NCBI RefSeq assembly: GCF_005503145.1
Contig: NZ_SCNV01000002.1
Span: forward strand, 62,001 to 126,000
DNA: 64,000 bases
Reading direction: 5' to 3'
From: Burkholderia sp. 4M9327F10
Lineage (GTDB): Bacteria; Pseudomonadota; Gammaproteobacteria; Burkholderiales; Burkholderiaceae
The position numbers were made by a program, and so were the translations under genes. Each line of letters begins with the position of its first letter. Position 1 is the first letter of the stretch. The notes beneath the pieces are model-generated. The model saw nothing but the letters and a program-made list of their open reading frames with translations, did not search any database and was not told the DNA's origin. Shown here one piece after another: positions 44,250 to 53,228 of this stretch.

Positions 44250-44981
44250 TCAGCGATGCTTCAGGCGCCGGTCGGCCATCATCAGCAAGCCATTGCAGGA
44301 CAGTGCGAATACCGTCAGAAACAGCGCGACGGCCATGATCGTGCGGATATCGCCCAGGTTCATGGCACTCGTCAAGACGTAGCCGAGCCCGCGTTGCGAG
44401 GCGAACATCTCGCCGATCAGCACGCCGAGCAAGGTCAACGAGAAGCCGAGCCGCAAGCCGGCCACCACTTCCGGGAAGATGGCCGGCAGCACGACATGAA
44501 CAATCGTGCGGACAAACGAGAGGCGCATGGTCTTCGACGCACGCAGGTACACCGGCCGCATCTGGCGGATCGCGTTCATCGTGAACATCAGGATCGGGAT
44601 CAGCCCGTGCATCACGCCGAACGCCACTTTCGCCGACAGGCCGAGCCCGAACACGAGCAGCACCAGCGGATACAAGGTGACCTTGGGCAGCGAGTAAAGA
44701 TTCAGCAGGATCGGTTCCGCGACGAGGCCGGACAGGCGGTTCACGCCTAGCAGCACACCCAGCGTCACGCCGCCGGCCAATGCAATGACAAGTGCGTAGG
44801 CAAGCGCCCTGGCGGTCTCGCCGACGTTGTCCCAGAACGCCGTTGTGCCGAGCATCTGCAGCAGCGCCCCGAGCGTGCTCCACGGCGAACTGAGGGAGCT
44901 GTTGCCCACCGCCCAGTGCAGGCACTGCCAGCACACAACGATGGCTAGCGCGACAAGCAGCGGATCGACGAATCGTTTCAT
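44250..44981 (-). CDS. ABC transporter permease, nitrate/sulfonate/taurine (SsuC) type
   Basis: A 243-residue permease of the binding-protein-dependent type, starting from the ATG at 44981 with an AGGAGG ribosome site; a longer frame to 45281 is not used. It has about six helices. The EAA loop region reads RLSFVRTIVHVVLPAIFPEVVAGLRLGFSLTLLGVLIGEMF, which resembles SsuC/ThiX-type permeases. It lies 26 bp after the paired permease and 66 bp before nadC. Confidence 0.88.
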   Translation of the reverse strand: MKRFVDPLLVALAIVVCWQCLHWAVGNSSLSSPWSTLGALLQMLGTTAFWDNVGETARALAYALVIALAGGVTLGVLLGVNRLSGLVAEPILLNLYSLPKVTLYPLVLLVFGLGLSAKVAFGVMHGLIPILMFTMNAIRQMRPVYLRASKTMRLSFVRTIVHVVLPAIFPEVVAGLRLGFSLTLLGVLIGEMFASQRGLGYVLTSAMNLGDIRTIMAVALFLTVFALSCNGLLMMADRRLKHR

Positions 44982-45007
44982 GACGGTGCCTCCTGGTATC
45001 CGCACGC

Positions 45008-45757
45008 CTAGCGCTGCCGGCGTGCCTGAAACCGCTGGTCGATCCGGTTCAGCACGACGTTGACCAGCGTCACCAGCACGAGCACGAACAGCATCAGCGA
45101 GTACATGTCGTCGTTCTGGAAGTTGTTGTATGCATAACCGATTGCGTAGCCGATGCCCGAACCGGACAGAATGAATTCCGATGCGATCACGCCAATGAAC
45201 GCATACGCCACCGCGAGCTTCACGCCGGTGAACAGATACGGCAGCGTGGCGGGCAGCTTGATGTAGATCGCCGAGCGCCATGGCGAAAGCCGCATCACCT
45301 GGGCGCTCTTATGCAGGGCGCGCGGAATGCGGTCCAGCCCGTTCAGCGTCGCGGTGATCATGGTGACGACCGAGAGCATCACGGCAATCGCGATGATGGG
45401 CAGCGAGCCGATACCGAGGACGACGATAAAGACCGGATAAAAGATGAAGGTGGGGATCGCGTAGTAACTCGATAGCAGCGGCTCGATTGAGCGCCGCACC
45501 GACGGCAGCGCGTGAATGCCCAGACCCAGCACAAAACCGAGCAGCACGGAGACGATCGACGCGGCGACAATATTGAAGAGGCTCGTGACGATGTCGTGGT
45601 CGAATTTGCCTTCGCGCAACAGGTCGATACCGTGCGCGAACATCGCGGACGGTGGAATCAGCACGCTGGACGCAATCATGCCGCTACGGCACAGCAGCTC
45701 GATCAGCACGACGAAGCCGGCCACCACAGCAATACGGATCAGACTTTCGGCCTTCAC
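45008..45757 (-). CDS. ABC transporter permease, SsuC type, second subunit
   Basis: A 249-residue permease with six hydrophobic helices. The cytoplasmic EAA loop is seen as SPWRSAIYIKLPATLPYLFTGVKLAVAYAFIGVIASEFI. The pair with the 44250 gene forms a heterodimeric channel. It follows the ATPase gene by 36 bp in the same operon. Confidence 0.88.
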   Translation of the reverse strand: MKAESLIRIAVVAGFVVLIELLCRSGMIASSVLIPPSAMFAHGIDLLREGKFDHDIVTSLFNIVAASIVSVLLGFVLGLGIHALPSVRRSIEPLLSSYYAIPTFIFYPVFIVVLGIGSLPIIAIAVMLSVVTMITATLNGLDRIPRALHKSAQVMRLSPWRSAIYIKLPATLPYLFTGVKLAVAYAFIGVIASEFILSGSGIGYAIGYAYNNFQNDDMYSLMLFVLVLVTLVNVVLNRIDQRFQARRQR

Positions 45758-45793
45758 TTCGAACTCCCGGGTTCGCAGGAAAAAACCGCGCGC

Positions 45794-46651
45794 CTAGTGC
45801 GCGCCCATCACCTTCAACGATTCGACGCGCAGCTTTTCCCACAGGCGGGCGTTGATCTCGCCGAAACGCGGCGTCGAGACAATCCGGCTGTCGCGCGAGC
45901 GCTCCCAGCCGGTTTCGACGATATCGATGAAAAGCCCCGGCCGCGCCGACATCACGCCAACCCGGTCGGACAGCATCGCGGCCTCGTCGAGCGCATGGGT
46001 AATCAATAGCACCGTTGCCGAGGTTTCGCGCCACAGACGCAGCAGCTCGTCGCCCATCAGCAAGCGCGTCTGCTGGTCGAGCGCGCCGAACGGCTCATCG
46101 AGCAGAATCAGGCGCGGCTGCAAGACCAGCGTTCTGGCGATGCACACGCGCTGGCGCATGCCGCCCGACAACTGCGACGGGTAGGCGCTGGCGAAGTCCT
46201 TCAGGCCCATGAAGCCCATCGCATAGTCGACCCGGCGCTTGATCTCCGCGCCGTCCACCCCTGCCATGCGCAGCCCGAACGAAATGTTGTCGCGCAGATT
46301 CAGCCACGGAAAGGACGCATCCTCCTGGAACACGACGCCCACTCCATCGGGTACGCCTTTCACGGGCTGGCCTTCGAACATCACTGTGCCGGAACTCGGC
46401 GTGGCGAGCCCGGCAAGCGCATCGAGCAAAGTAGACTTGCCACACCCGGACGGCCCGACCACCGAGAAAAACTCGCCCTTGGTCAACGTGAGATCGATGG
46501 GCCCGAGCGCATGGAACAATTCCCGGGAATTGCTGCGCGTGAAATAGCGCGTGACGCCGGTGAGTTCGACGTGCGCCTCAGGCGTGGCCGGCTCGTGCTG
46601 TGCAGGCGACTCGACGACCTGCAGCGTTGGATGACCGTTGCGTGCTTTCAT
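45794..46651 (-). CDS. ABC transporter ATP-binding protein, SsuB/TauB type
   Basis: A 285-residue ATPase. Walker A is GPSGCGKST (residues 66-74), Q-loop near VVFQEDASFPWLN, signature LSGGMRQR (161-168), Walker B LILLDEPFGALD and the switch His in LITHALDEA. The N-terminal 28 residues are an extra charged tail. Its start overlaps the stop of the binding-protein gene by four bases. Confidence 0.92.
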   Translation of the reverse strand: MKARNGHPTLQVVESPAQHEPATPEAHVELTGVTRYFTRSNSRELFHALGPIDLTLTKGEFFSVVGPSGCGKSTLLDALAGLATPSSGTVMFEGQPVKGVPDGVGVVFQEDASFPWLNLRDNISFGLRMAGVDGAEIKRRVDYAMGFMGLKDFASAYPSQLSGGMRQRVCIARTLVLQPRLILLDEPFGALDQQTRLLMGDELLRLWRETSATVLLITHALDEAAMLSDRVGVMSARPGLFIDIVETGWERSRDSRIVSTPRFGEINARLWEKLRVESLKVMGAH

Positions 46652-47646
46652 AGCGTGCTCTTCGCTTTCAGATCAGCGGGCAGGAAGCTGGTATCGACAA
46701 GCTTCGGCCAGTCGACATCGCCATTCAGTTCGCCAACGAGCTTCAGGCCTTCCGTCATGCGGTCGAGCTCGGCGCGATCGAATTCGCCTTCGCTCCACAT
46801 GCGCGACTTGACCATGTTGTCCACGGCTTCGCGTGCGACGTCCGGCGTAAGCTTGAAACTCGTTTGCAGCAGCTTCGCAGCGCCGGCCGGGTCGGCGTAA
46901 ACCGCATCCACCCCGGCGCGGCGCCCGGCAATGATGGCGCGCAGTTCGTCGGGATGGGCCTTGGCGAATTCGCGCGTGGTGATGCCGACCGAGGTGGTCA
47001 TCGGTTGCAGGATGTCACCCGCCCGGTACACGGTGCGGTAGCTGGCCTTGCGCACAATCGAAAGCGGTTCGATCAGCACGGCGCCGGAAACCGCCCCTTG
47101 TTCCAGCATCGTCAGACCGTTGACATAGCCACCCGAGGCGACGCGGGTCACCTTGCCTGCGTCGATGCCCTTTTGCTTGAGCACCATCAGCAGCAGCATT
47201 TCGGAGACGCCCTTGGGCGAGGTAATCGCGACCTTCTTGCCGGCCAGGTCCGCGACGCTTTGCACGTTGGTGGTGGGCATCGTGACCATCGAGGCTTCCG
47301 CAACGCTGCGTGTGCCCACGTTCACGATCACCAGATCCAGACCTTGCCGTTGCGCGGCAAGCGCGGCCGCCACGGCGACTTCGCCGTACGGCGTCTTGCT
47401 GGCGAGGATATTGCGCACCGTCGTGCCACCGCCGCTCGACGTCAGAATGCCGGTGATGTCGGCGCCGGCCTTCTTGAAGAGACCCTTGTCCATCGCAACG
47501 GCATACGGAAGACCGTACAGGCTGCTGCCCCACTGCGTGACGGAGATTTCGTCCGCCTGCGACACCGGCCCACCCATCAAGCCAGCCACCAATAGCACCA
47601 GCGACGCACCAAGCGTCGCCCCGATCCGTCTGACGAACCACTTCAT
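46648..47646 (-). CDS. NMT1/THI5-like ABC transporter substrate-binding protein
   Basis: A 332-residue periplasmic protein. I chose the ATG at 47646. A signal peptide precedes VSQADEISVTQWG. The mature protein has the NMT1/SsuA layout: YGLPYAVAMDKGLFKKAGADITG, a central loop with SGGGTTVRNILASKTPYGEV, then LAGKKVAITSPKGVSEMLL and GAVLIEPLSIV. This family includes binders of thiamine precursors, aromatic acids and sulfonates. With NadC encoded downstream, a pyridine acid or similar aromatic acid is a plausible ligand, but the sequence does not decide it. Confidence 0.88.
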   Translation of the reverse strand: MKWFVRRIGATLGASLVLLVAGLMGGPVSQADEISVTQWGSSLYGLPYAVAMDKGLFKKAGADITGILTSSGGGTTVRNILASKTPYGEVAVAAALAAQRQGLDLVIVNVGTRSVAEASMVTMPTTNVQSVADLAGKKVAITSPKGVSEMLLLMVLKQKGIDAGKVTRVASGGYVNGLTMLEQGAVSGAVLIEPLSIVRKASYRTVYRAGDILQPMTTSVGITTREFAKAHPDELRAIIAGRRAGVDAVYADPAGAAKLLQTSFKLTPDVAREAVDNMVKSRMWSEGEFDRAELDRMTEGLKLVGELNGDVDWPKLVDTSFLPADLKAKSTL

Positions 47647-47886
47647 ATAGAGCACTCCCGACCTTGAAATCAGATGGCTATAGTAGCGGTGCACCGCCAG
47701 AACGCTCGACTAAAAGTGCCAAATGAGCGTACACGCGGTAATTGGAAGCTTAGTCGCAATGAGCATGCCACTGTTAACCGTGTTTACCCGAGACGGCGTT
47801 TTTAGCGGCATAAGCGCTCCAAACCCTTTAAATTCAATGCTCTTAGTTTTGAACGAGCGTGCTTTTGGCGCCGCGGCCGGGTGCGC

Positions 47887-47900
47887 GCCTGAAATCAGGC
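47887..47900. promoter_or_regulatory. Inverted repeat, possible MarR operator
   Basis: GCCTGAAATCAGGC, a perfect six-base-arm palindrome with a two-base centre. It sits between the MarR gene and the operon the MarR probably controls, as expected of an operator. Confidence 0.45.
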
Positions 47901-47961
47901 TGCACCACTAAAAAACATGTACACACTATAAATGCGCACCGCACGGATTCAGCCCATGCCT

Positions 47962-47976
47962 GGTGCACGCTGCACC
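47962..47976. promoter_or_regulatory. Second inverted repeat in the same region
   Basis: GGTGCACGCTGCACC, six-base arms around CGC, located 65 bp before the end of the MarR coding region. It could be another operator or part of a short hairpin; no uridine tract follows. Confidence 0.4.
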
Positions 47977-48040
47977 GATACCGGGGGATTGGGTACAAGA
48001 CTCGCGAGCGCCGCTGCCGCAATGGCAGCCGCCCCCTGCT

Positions 48041-48523
48041 TCATTCCAGATCGGGGCCGCAGAGCTTGCGCAACAGATAGAGCACGGCCACCCGCTCGAC
48101 GGCGTTCAGGTCGCTCATGGTCAGCTCGCTGATATGCGCAGCGGTCGGGGTGGTCACATCGAGCAGTTGCCGGCCGCGCTCCGTCAGGTCGACCACGCTT
48201 TTGCGCCGATCGTCCTGATTGGCCTGCAACTCCATCAGCCCGCGCGCCTGCAGGCGTTCGATGATGCCGCGCACGGTCGCCCCGTCGATGGCTGTGGCCT
48301 TGCCGAGATCGCTCATCGAAGAAGGTCCGAGCCGCCGGTTCGCACTGAGCACGGCGAACTGGACAGCAGTCAGTTGCGGATCGTCGATTGTCTGGGCGAA
48401 GATCGCCAGATGCCGCTGGTAGGCCCGGCGCAACAAATGACCGATCTGCTCGGAGAACTCATAGCGGGAAATATCGAACCCGGTGGGTGGCGTCGGCTCG
48501 GAAGGGGACTTGGGCGGCGCCAT
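48041..48523 (-). CDS. MarR-family transcriptional regulator
   Basis: A 160-residue winged-helix regulator. Dimerisation helices flank a DNA-binding core seen as SMSDLGKATAIDGATVRGIIERLQARGLMEL and the wing ANQDDRRKSVVDLTERGRQLL (the DxRS motif reads DDRRKS). It has a MarR-typical length. It precedes and shares strand with the ABC-nadC-PhnN operon, so it probably senses the imported compound or a product. Some MarR proteins (NicR type) respond to nicotinate derivatives; that link is only suggestive. Confidence 0.88.
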   Translation of the reverse strand: MAPPKSPSEPTPPTGFDISRYEFSEQIGHLLRRAYQRHLAIFAQTIDDPQLTAVQFAVLSANRRLGPSSMSDLGKATAIDGATVRGIIERLQARGLMELQANQDDRRKSVVDLTERGRQLLDVTTPTAAHISELTMSDLNAVERVAVLYLLRKLCGPDLE

Positions 48524-48624
48524 GATCGATAGATCTCTTGAAGGTGTTGTCGTGGATCGAAGCGGGGCTGGACACTGGGCAGGACAGCGCCATTCTACAA
48601 AGATTTTCGGAAACAGCAGGCAGG

Positions 48625-48655
48625 CGCCGCCGGTTTGCGTAACAAACCGGCGGCG
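48625..48655 (-). terminator. Strong hairpin downstream of the permease gene
   Basis: CGCCGCCGGTTTG and its exact complement form a 13-bp perfect stem with a five-base loop, 34 bp past the permease stop. No uridine tract follows on either strand, so the terminator call is moderate. Confidence 0.5.
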
Positions 48656-48688
48656 TGATAAAGAATTACCCGGGATGACGAGACGCGA

Positions 48689-50227
48689 TCAGCTTTCGCC
48701 CAATTGCCCCTCCATGCCGCTCAGCTCGCGCTCGCGTTCCTTCGACAAGCCCGCGAGCGGCGGACCGGCGAAACTCTTGCGCACACCTGCGCCGTACCAG
48801 ATCGCCAGCAGCACGATCAGCAGTCCGGCGAGAACGTACACGACTTTCTGATTCGGCGGCTGCATGCCGACGTAGGCCAGCACCAGCGCACCGATGACCG
48901 CACCTATCGCGAACGGTTTGGACAGCATGCCAAGCTGGAACGGTCCCTTTTCCGTCCACGTGCGGCCTTCGGCGAAAATCCCCGCGGCAACCGGCATCGC
49001 ATAGGAAATAAACAGGAACACGGCGCTGCCCGCGCTCAGCACGGTGAAGGCGTCGCCATACAGCGTCACCACGATAGCGAGCACCGCCGAGGTCCAGATC
49101 GCAGCGCCGGGCGTGCGATGCGAAGCATTGACCTTGCGCAGCCACTTTGACGCAGGCAAACCGCCATCGCGGGCAAATGCAAACATCATCCGTGAGGTGG
49201 AGGTCACTGCCGCGAGGCCGCACACGTAGTTGATGAAGAACATCAGCACTTCGATCACAACGCGCAGCGTAGTGGGAATCGGCGCGAGAATCGCCTCGAA
49301 GAAACCGGTGCCCTGCTTCACGGCTGCAGTGATATCCGGCATCACCAGCACGAATGCGCACACCATCACATAGCCAAAGGTGGTCGACCAGAACACCGAG
49401 CCGATAATGCCGCGCGGCACGTTGCGCGCCGCCTGGTGGGTCTCTTCCGAAGTGTGGGCGGAGGCGTCAAAACCGGTGATCGTATAGGCGATCAGCAACA
49501 AGCCGGACAGGAACGCCATCGCCATGGTCTGCTTCGGCCACTGGCCGCCATCGACTCCGGTGAAGTTGGTGAACGTAAAGAGCCGCGAGAGATCCAGCTT
49601 GACCGGCGAGTAGACCAGCAGCGACACGACCAGTATCACCGTGACCGCGAAGATCAGATAGCCGGACAGGTCGGTGATCTTGCTCGTGATGCGGATGCCG
49701 CGATGATTGAGAAACGCTTGCGAGGCGGTGATCACGGTCAGGAAGATGGTCTGCTGCCACCAGCCGAGCGAATCGGGATTCACGCCGAACATCGGCGCAA
49801 TCAGCGTGCGGAAAAACGGATCGTAGGTGCCGTAATTAATCGCCGCGACGACGAACACGAGACCCAGCAGATTGAGCCACGCGGTGAGCCACCCCCAGGT
49901 TTTACCGCCGAGAATCGAGCTCCAGTGATACAGGCCGCCCGCCGTGGGATACGACGACGCAATCTGCGCCATCGCGGCCGCGACGATCAGTGCGAACGCG
50001 GAGCCTAACGGCCAGCCAAGCCCGATCGATGCGCCGCCCGCTGCCGACAAGCCCATCTGGAACGAAGTGATGCCGCCCGACAGGATGCAGATCAGCGAGA
50101 ACGACACGGCAAAGTTCGAGAACGCCCCCATGCGCCGGGACAATTCCTGCGCGTAGCCCATTTTATGCAGCAGCTTGACGTCGCTATCGGCAGGCTCGGC
50201 CGAAGGCGCGGTCGTGTTGATGTCCAT
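48689..50227 (-). CDS. APC-family amino acid/amine permease
   Basis: A 512-residue inner-membrane carrier with about 12 helices. It carries the APC-family features FSNFAVSFSLICILSGGITSF, YPTAGGLYHWSSILGGKTWGWLTAW in two parts, GFDASAHTSEETHQAARNVPRGI and SRMMFAFARDGGLPASKWLRKV. These are characteristic of the amino-acid/choline (ACT or BAT1-like, including GABA and ethanolamine) subgroup. Start has AAGGAT at suitable distance. It is preceded 90 bp upstream by an SDR gene on the same strand; a EutR-like activator is divergent. The substrate is not determined. Confidence 0.88.
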   Translation of the reverse strand: MDINTTAPSAEPADSDVKLLHKMGYAQELSRRMGAFSNFAVSFSLICILSGGITSFQMGLSAAGGASIGLGWPLGSAFALIVAAAMAQIASSYPTAGGLYHWSSILGGKTWGWLTAWLNLLGLVFVVAAINYGTYDPFFRTLIAPMFGVNPDSLGWWQQTIFLTVITASQAFLNHRGIRITSKITDLSGYLIFAVTVILVVSLLVYSPVKLDLSRLFTFTNFTGVDGGQWPKQTMAMAFLSGLLLIAYTITGFDASAHTSEETHQAARNVPRGIIGSVFWSTTFGYVMVCAFVLVMPDITAAVKQGTGFFEAILAPIPTTLRVVIEVLMFFINYVCGLAAVTSTSRMMFAFARDGGLPASKWLRKVNASHRTPGAAIWTSAVLAIVVTLYGDAFTVLSAGSAVFLFISYAMPVAAGIFAEGRTWTEKGPFQLGMLSKPFAIGAVIGALVLAYVGMQPPNQKVVYVLAGLLIVLLAIWYGAGVRKSFAGPPLAGLSKERERELSGMEGQLGES

Positions 50228-50317
50228 AAGGCGATCCTTTAGTCAGGGTTGTGATGTAACCGGCCTGGTGATACGGAGGTCAGGCGGTTCGGCGTGATCG
50301 CATGGCGTGCTACCGGC

Positions 50318-51094
50318 TCACGCAGCCGTAAAGCAGTTATCGACGTACAGATGGGCGCCGTTGACGAAGCTCGCGTCGTCGCTGGCAAGGAACAGTGCAG
50401 CTTTGGCCACCTCTTCAGGCGCACACAAACGGCCTTGCTGGACGGACAGTGCGGCCTCGCTGGCGTCAAAGCCGTAGTTCGCCAGCGCGGCAATTTCGCG
50501 GCGGCCGTGCGGCGTGTCGATAAAGCCCGGACACACCGCATTGCAGCGAATCCCGCGATCGCGATACTCGACGGCGATCGAGCGGGCGAACATCGCGCAG
50601 GCGCCCTTGGTGGTGCAATACAGCACTTCGAGCGGCGTGGCCGCGACCGACGAAATCGATGCCGTGCAGACGATCGATCCGCCGCCCGCCGCGAGCATGT
50701 GCGGCAGCACCGCGCGCGTCATCATGAACATGCTCTTCACGTTCACGTTCATGAGCCACTCGTAGTCGTCGTCGGTGGTGTTGATGAAGGGCTTCACGAC
50801 GATGCTGCCGGCGTGATTGAAAAGCACGTCGACCCGGCCGAAGTGCGTCATGACGCCCGCCACCGCGGCATCCACTGCGGCGCGCTTCGAGACATCCGCC
50901 GCGAACAGTTCGGCCACCCCACCCGCGGCACGAATCCGCGTCACGATCTCCTCGCCCGCGTCGGTGTTGATATCGACCACCGCCACCTGCGCGCCTTCCT
51001 GTGCGAACAGCAGCGACGCCGCGCCGCCGGCGCCTGTGGCGCCCCCCGATACGATCGCGATCTTGCCGGCCAGCCTGCCGCCCGCCTTGCTCAT
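50318..51094 (-). CDS. Short-chain dehydrogenase/reductase
   Basis: A 258-residue classical SDR. Rossmann motif SGGATGAGGAA (about residues 17-27) departs from the usual TGxxxGxG at the first Gly, and an acidic residue in VAVVDIN suggests NAD preference. NHAGSIVV replaces NNAG, catalytic Ser lies in TASISSV and Tyr-Lys in YCTTKGA. CPGFIDTPHGRREI is the PG motif. It lies upstream of the permease and divergent from the AraC regulator; a role in catabolism of the same substrate is likely. GAGG precedes the ATG. Confidence 0.82.
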   Translation of the reverse strand: MSKAGGRLAGKIAIVSGGATGAGGAASLLFAQEGAQVAVVDINTDAGEEIVTRIRAAGGVAELFAADVSKRAAVDAAVAGVMTHFGRVDVLFNHAGSIVVKPFINTTDDDYEWLMNVNVKSMFMMTRAVLPHMLAAGGGSIVCTASISSVAATPLEVLYCTTKGACAMFARSIAVEYRDRGIRCNAVCPGFIDTPHGRREIAALANYGFDASEAALSVQQGRLCAPEEVAKAALFLASDDASFVNGAHLYVDNCFTAA

Positions 51095-51339
51095 GCGTCA
51101 CCTCATGTGCGTACCCGTTCTGCACAAGGTAGGGCGCGCAAAAATGAGCGACTATCTAAAATCGGCAAAAAGATAAAAATCGTATAAAAAAATCGCTCGC
51201 ATTCCTGACAAATTCATTACATGAAAAGACGCTGCCTGATGCAAGGCGGCCCATATCATCAATCTGTCACATGCTTTTTTTTCGCTTACACTGGGCGCCA
51301 CGGGGCTTTGGAGCGAGCAAAACTGACACAGGAGACGCC

Positions 51340-52323
51340 ATGCCGCCGCACCACCGGACGAGTGCTGCCGTCGAGATTCACTGTTGCCGCAATATCGATG
51401 AACAGGCCATGCTGCTCGACGCATGGAATCAGAGCTATTGCCAGATTTCGCGCGGCGCCTTCGACGGCTCCGTCAGTTCGATCAGCGCAGGTGGCGTGCG
51501 GGTACTGGTGGAGCGCCTGAACCGTGCCGTCTACCAGCGCGGCCACGTTGCGGCGCAAAAGATCGCGGTGGGCATTCCGTTCCAGCTCGAAGGTCATGCA
51601 TTGCTCTGCGGGCAGACCAGTCACCGCGATGGCCTGCACGTGTTCTCGGGGGATGGCGGCTTCGAATTCCTGTCGCCCGACAAACACGTGGTCGTGAACC
51701 TCGAAATCGAACCGGGCGCGATCGCGGACAAGCTGGTGCGCGCACAACTGGATGAACTGTTGCCGCTGCTGGGCCAAAGGCCCGGTGTGCTCAGCGTCAA
51801 TCCCGCGCTATTGCAAGAACTTCGCGCGGTACTCAGGCAACTGCTCGATACGGTTGCCGCCACGCCGGCCCTGCTGGACGATCCCGGCGTCATCAACGCA
51901 TTTGAAAAATCGGTGATCTTCGCGCTGGCCGAGACACTGCAAGGCGCGCGCGCAAGCGACCCACGCGGACACCTCGAAGCCCACACATCGCGCAACTGGC
52001 AACTGGTGCGCAGCGTGCGCGAACTGGTCGAGGCCTCGCCCGAATGTCCGCTGTCGGTCGCGGAACTGTGCGCCCGGTTCCGCGCGAGCCGCCGCACGCT
52101 GCAATACGCCTTCGAAGAGACGCTTGGCGTCAATCCATCGGCCTATATACGCGCAGTGCGCCTGCACCACGTGCGCCGCGGATTGCGCGGCGCGGCCTCG
52201 GTCACCGAGGCGGCTACGCGCTGGGGCTTCTGGCACTTTGGAAATTTTTCGAGCGAATACAGGGAGCAGTTCGGCGAGTTGCCGTCGGAAACGTTTCGGC
52301 GCGCTAAAGGCCGCGTCGATTAA
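51340..52323 (+). CDS. AraC-family regulator resembling EutR
   Basis: A 327-residue regulator from the ATG at 51340 (AGGAG upstream). The C-terminal 100 or so residues are a two-HTH AraC domain: PLSVAELCARFRASRRTLQYAFEETLGVNPSAYIRAVRL split in two, and VTEAATRWGFWHFGNFSSEYREQFGELPSETF with the GFWHFGNF-type signature also seen in EutR. The N-terminal half (LDAWNQSYCQISRGAFDGS) resembles the ligand domain of EutR-like regulators. It is divergent from SDR and permease, so it probably activates them in response to an amine or amino acid. The ligand is an inference. Confidence 0.85.
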   Translation: MPPHHRTSAAVEIHCCRNIDEQAMLLDAWNQSYCQISRGAFDGSVSSISAGGVRVLVERLNRAVYQRGHVAAQKIAVGIPFQLEGHALLCGQTSHRDGLHVFSGDGGFEFLSPDKHVVVNLEIEPGAIADKLVRAQLDELLPLLGQRPGVLSVNPALLQELRAVLRQLLDTVAATPALLDDPGVINAFEKSVIFALAETLQGARASDPRGHLEAHTSRNWQLVRSVRELVEASPECPLSVAELCARFRASRRTLQYAFEETLGVNPSAYIRAVRLHHVRRGLRGAASVTEAATRWGFWHFGNFSSEYREQFGELPSETFRRAKGRVD

Positions 52324-52486
52324 GCGATCCGCCAAGGGCGCATGCCCTCTGTCCAGTCCGCCTCGTCTCACGGGTCGCCTCACAAGAAAGCAGGCGAAAC
52401 AGCACTTTTGACCAAGACGGACCCTGCGTGCTGCCGACTATACTGTCCCCATCGAAATCCTGTGCGCGTGACGCCGATTTGCTGCG

Positions 52487-53200
52487 ATGCCCCATTATCT
52501 TTGTCATGACGAGCCCGATCTGCTCGAGTTCGAAGCCAGCGTAGTTCAAGCGCGGCCCGGCGCCGTACTGCTGTCACGCTCGGCGCTTCACCCCGGCGGC
52601 GGCGGTCAGGTTTGCGACACCGCAACGCTCAGACATGCGCATGGAGAAGCGCGCATCGTGGCAGTGGCGCTGCAGGACGGCCGCTACTGGCATGAGCTCG
52701 ATACGCCACTCGAACTGGCGGGCGAACTGCATGTATCGATCGACGCGCAACGGCGCTCGACGCTTGCGCAACTGCATACCGCGACCCACATCCTCAACGC
52801 ACTCGTCTACCAGCAGTTCGCCGGTGCGCTGGTGACGGGCGCGCAGATCAACGCGGACGGCAGCGCGCGCATGGACTTCGATCTGCCTGAGGCCGATAAC
52901 GACGCCTTGCGTGCGCTCGAGGGACCGCTCAACGACGTCATTCGCCAGGGTCTGGACGTGCGCGCCAGCTACCTCGGCCTGCGCGAAGCCCAGGCGACAC
53001 CCGGACTGATCCGCAGCCTGTCGGTCGCGCCGCCGCCCACGCCGGACGGAACAATCCGGATCGTCGAGATCGCCGGCCTCGACCGTCAGGCGTGCGGAGG
53101 CACGCATCTGACGAACACCGCACAGTCGCGCCCGGTCCGCATGACCAAGATCGAGAACAAGGGACGCCGCAATCGCCGCGTCCGAATCGAGCTTACGTAG
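52487..53200 (+). CDS. AlaX-type alanyl-tRNA editing protein
   Basis: A 237-residue protein that hydrolyses mischarged Ser- or Gly-tRNA(Ala). The zinc-binding motifs of the editing domain are HTATHIL (His97 and His101) and CGGTHL (Cys203 and His207). GGGGQVCDTA near residue 40 and TKIENKGRRNRRVRIEL at the C terminus also match AlaX. It has no aminoacylation domain, so it is a free-standing editing protein. It lies 28 bp ahead of an AraC regulator. Confidence 0.9.
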   Translation: MPHYLCHDEPDLLEFEASVVQARPGAVLLSRSALHPGGGGQVCDTATLRHAHGEARIVAVALQDGRYWHELDTPLELAGELHVSIDAQRRSTLAQLHTATHILNALVYQQFAGALVTGAQINADGSARMDFDLPEADNDALRALEGPLNDVIRQGLDVRASYLGLREAQATPGLIRSLSVAPPPTPDGTIRIVEIAGLDRQACGGTHLTNTAQSRPVRMTKIENKGRRNRRVRIELT

Positions 53201-53228
53201 GATAACTTGACATACCCAGGAAGCAGCC

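Larger units (their letters stand above)
47647..48040. other. Intergenic control region between the MarR gene and the ABC operon
   Basis: A 394-bp stretch with no gene. It is A/T-richer than its surroundings and contains two inverted repeats, at 47887-47900 and 47962-47976, that may be operator sites, and the promoter of the ABC-nadC-fusion operon read leftward. Nothing further is recognisable. Confidence 0.5.

Noticed and set aside
44982..45281. Long N-terminal extension of the ABC permease
   Set aside because: It overlaps the neighbouring permease gene and lacks permease features; the ATG at 44981 has an AGGAGG site.
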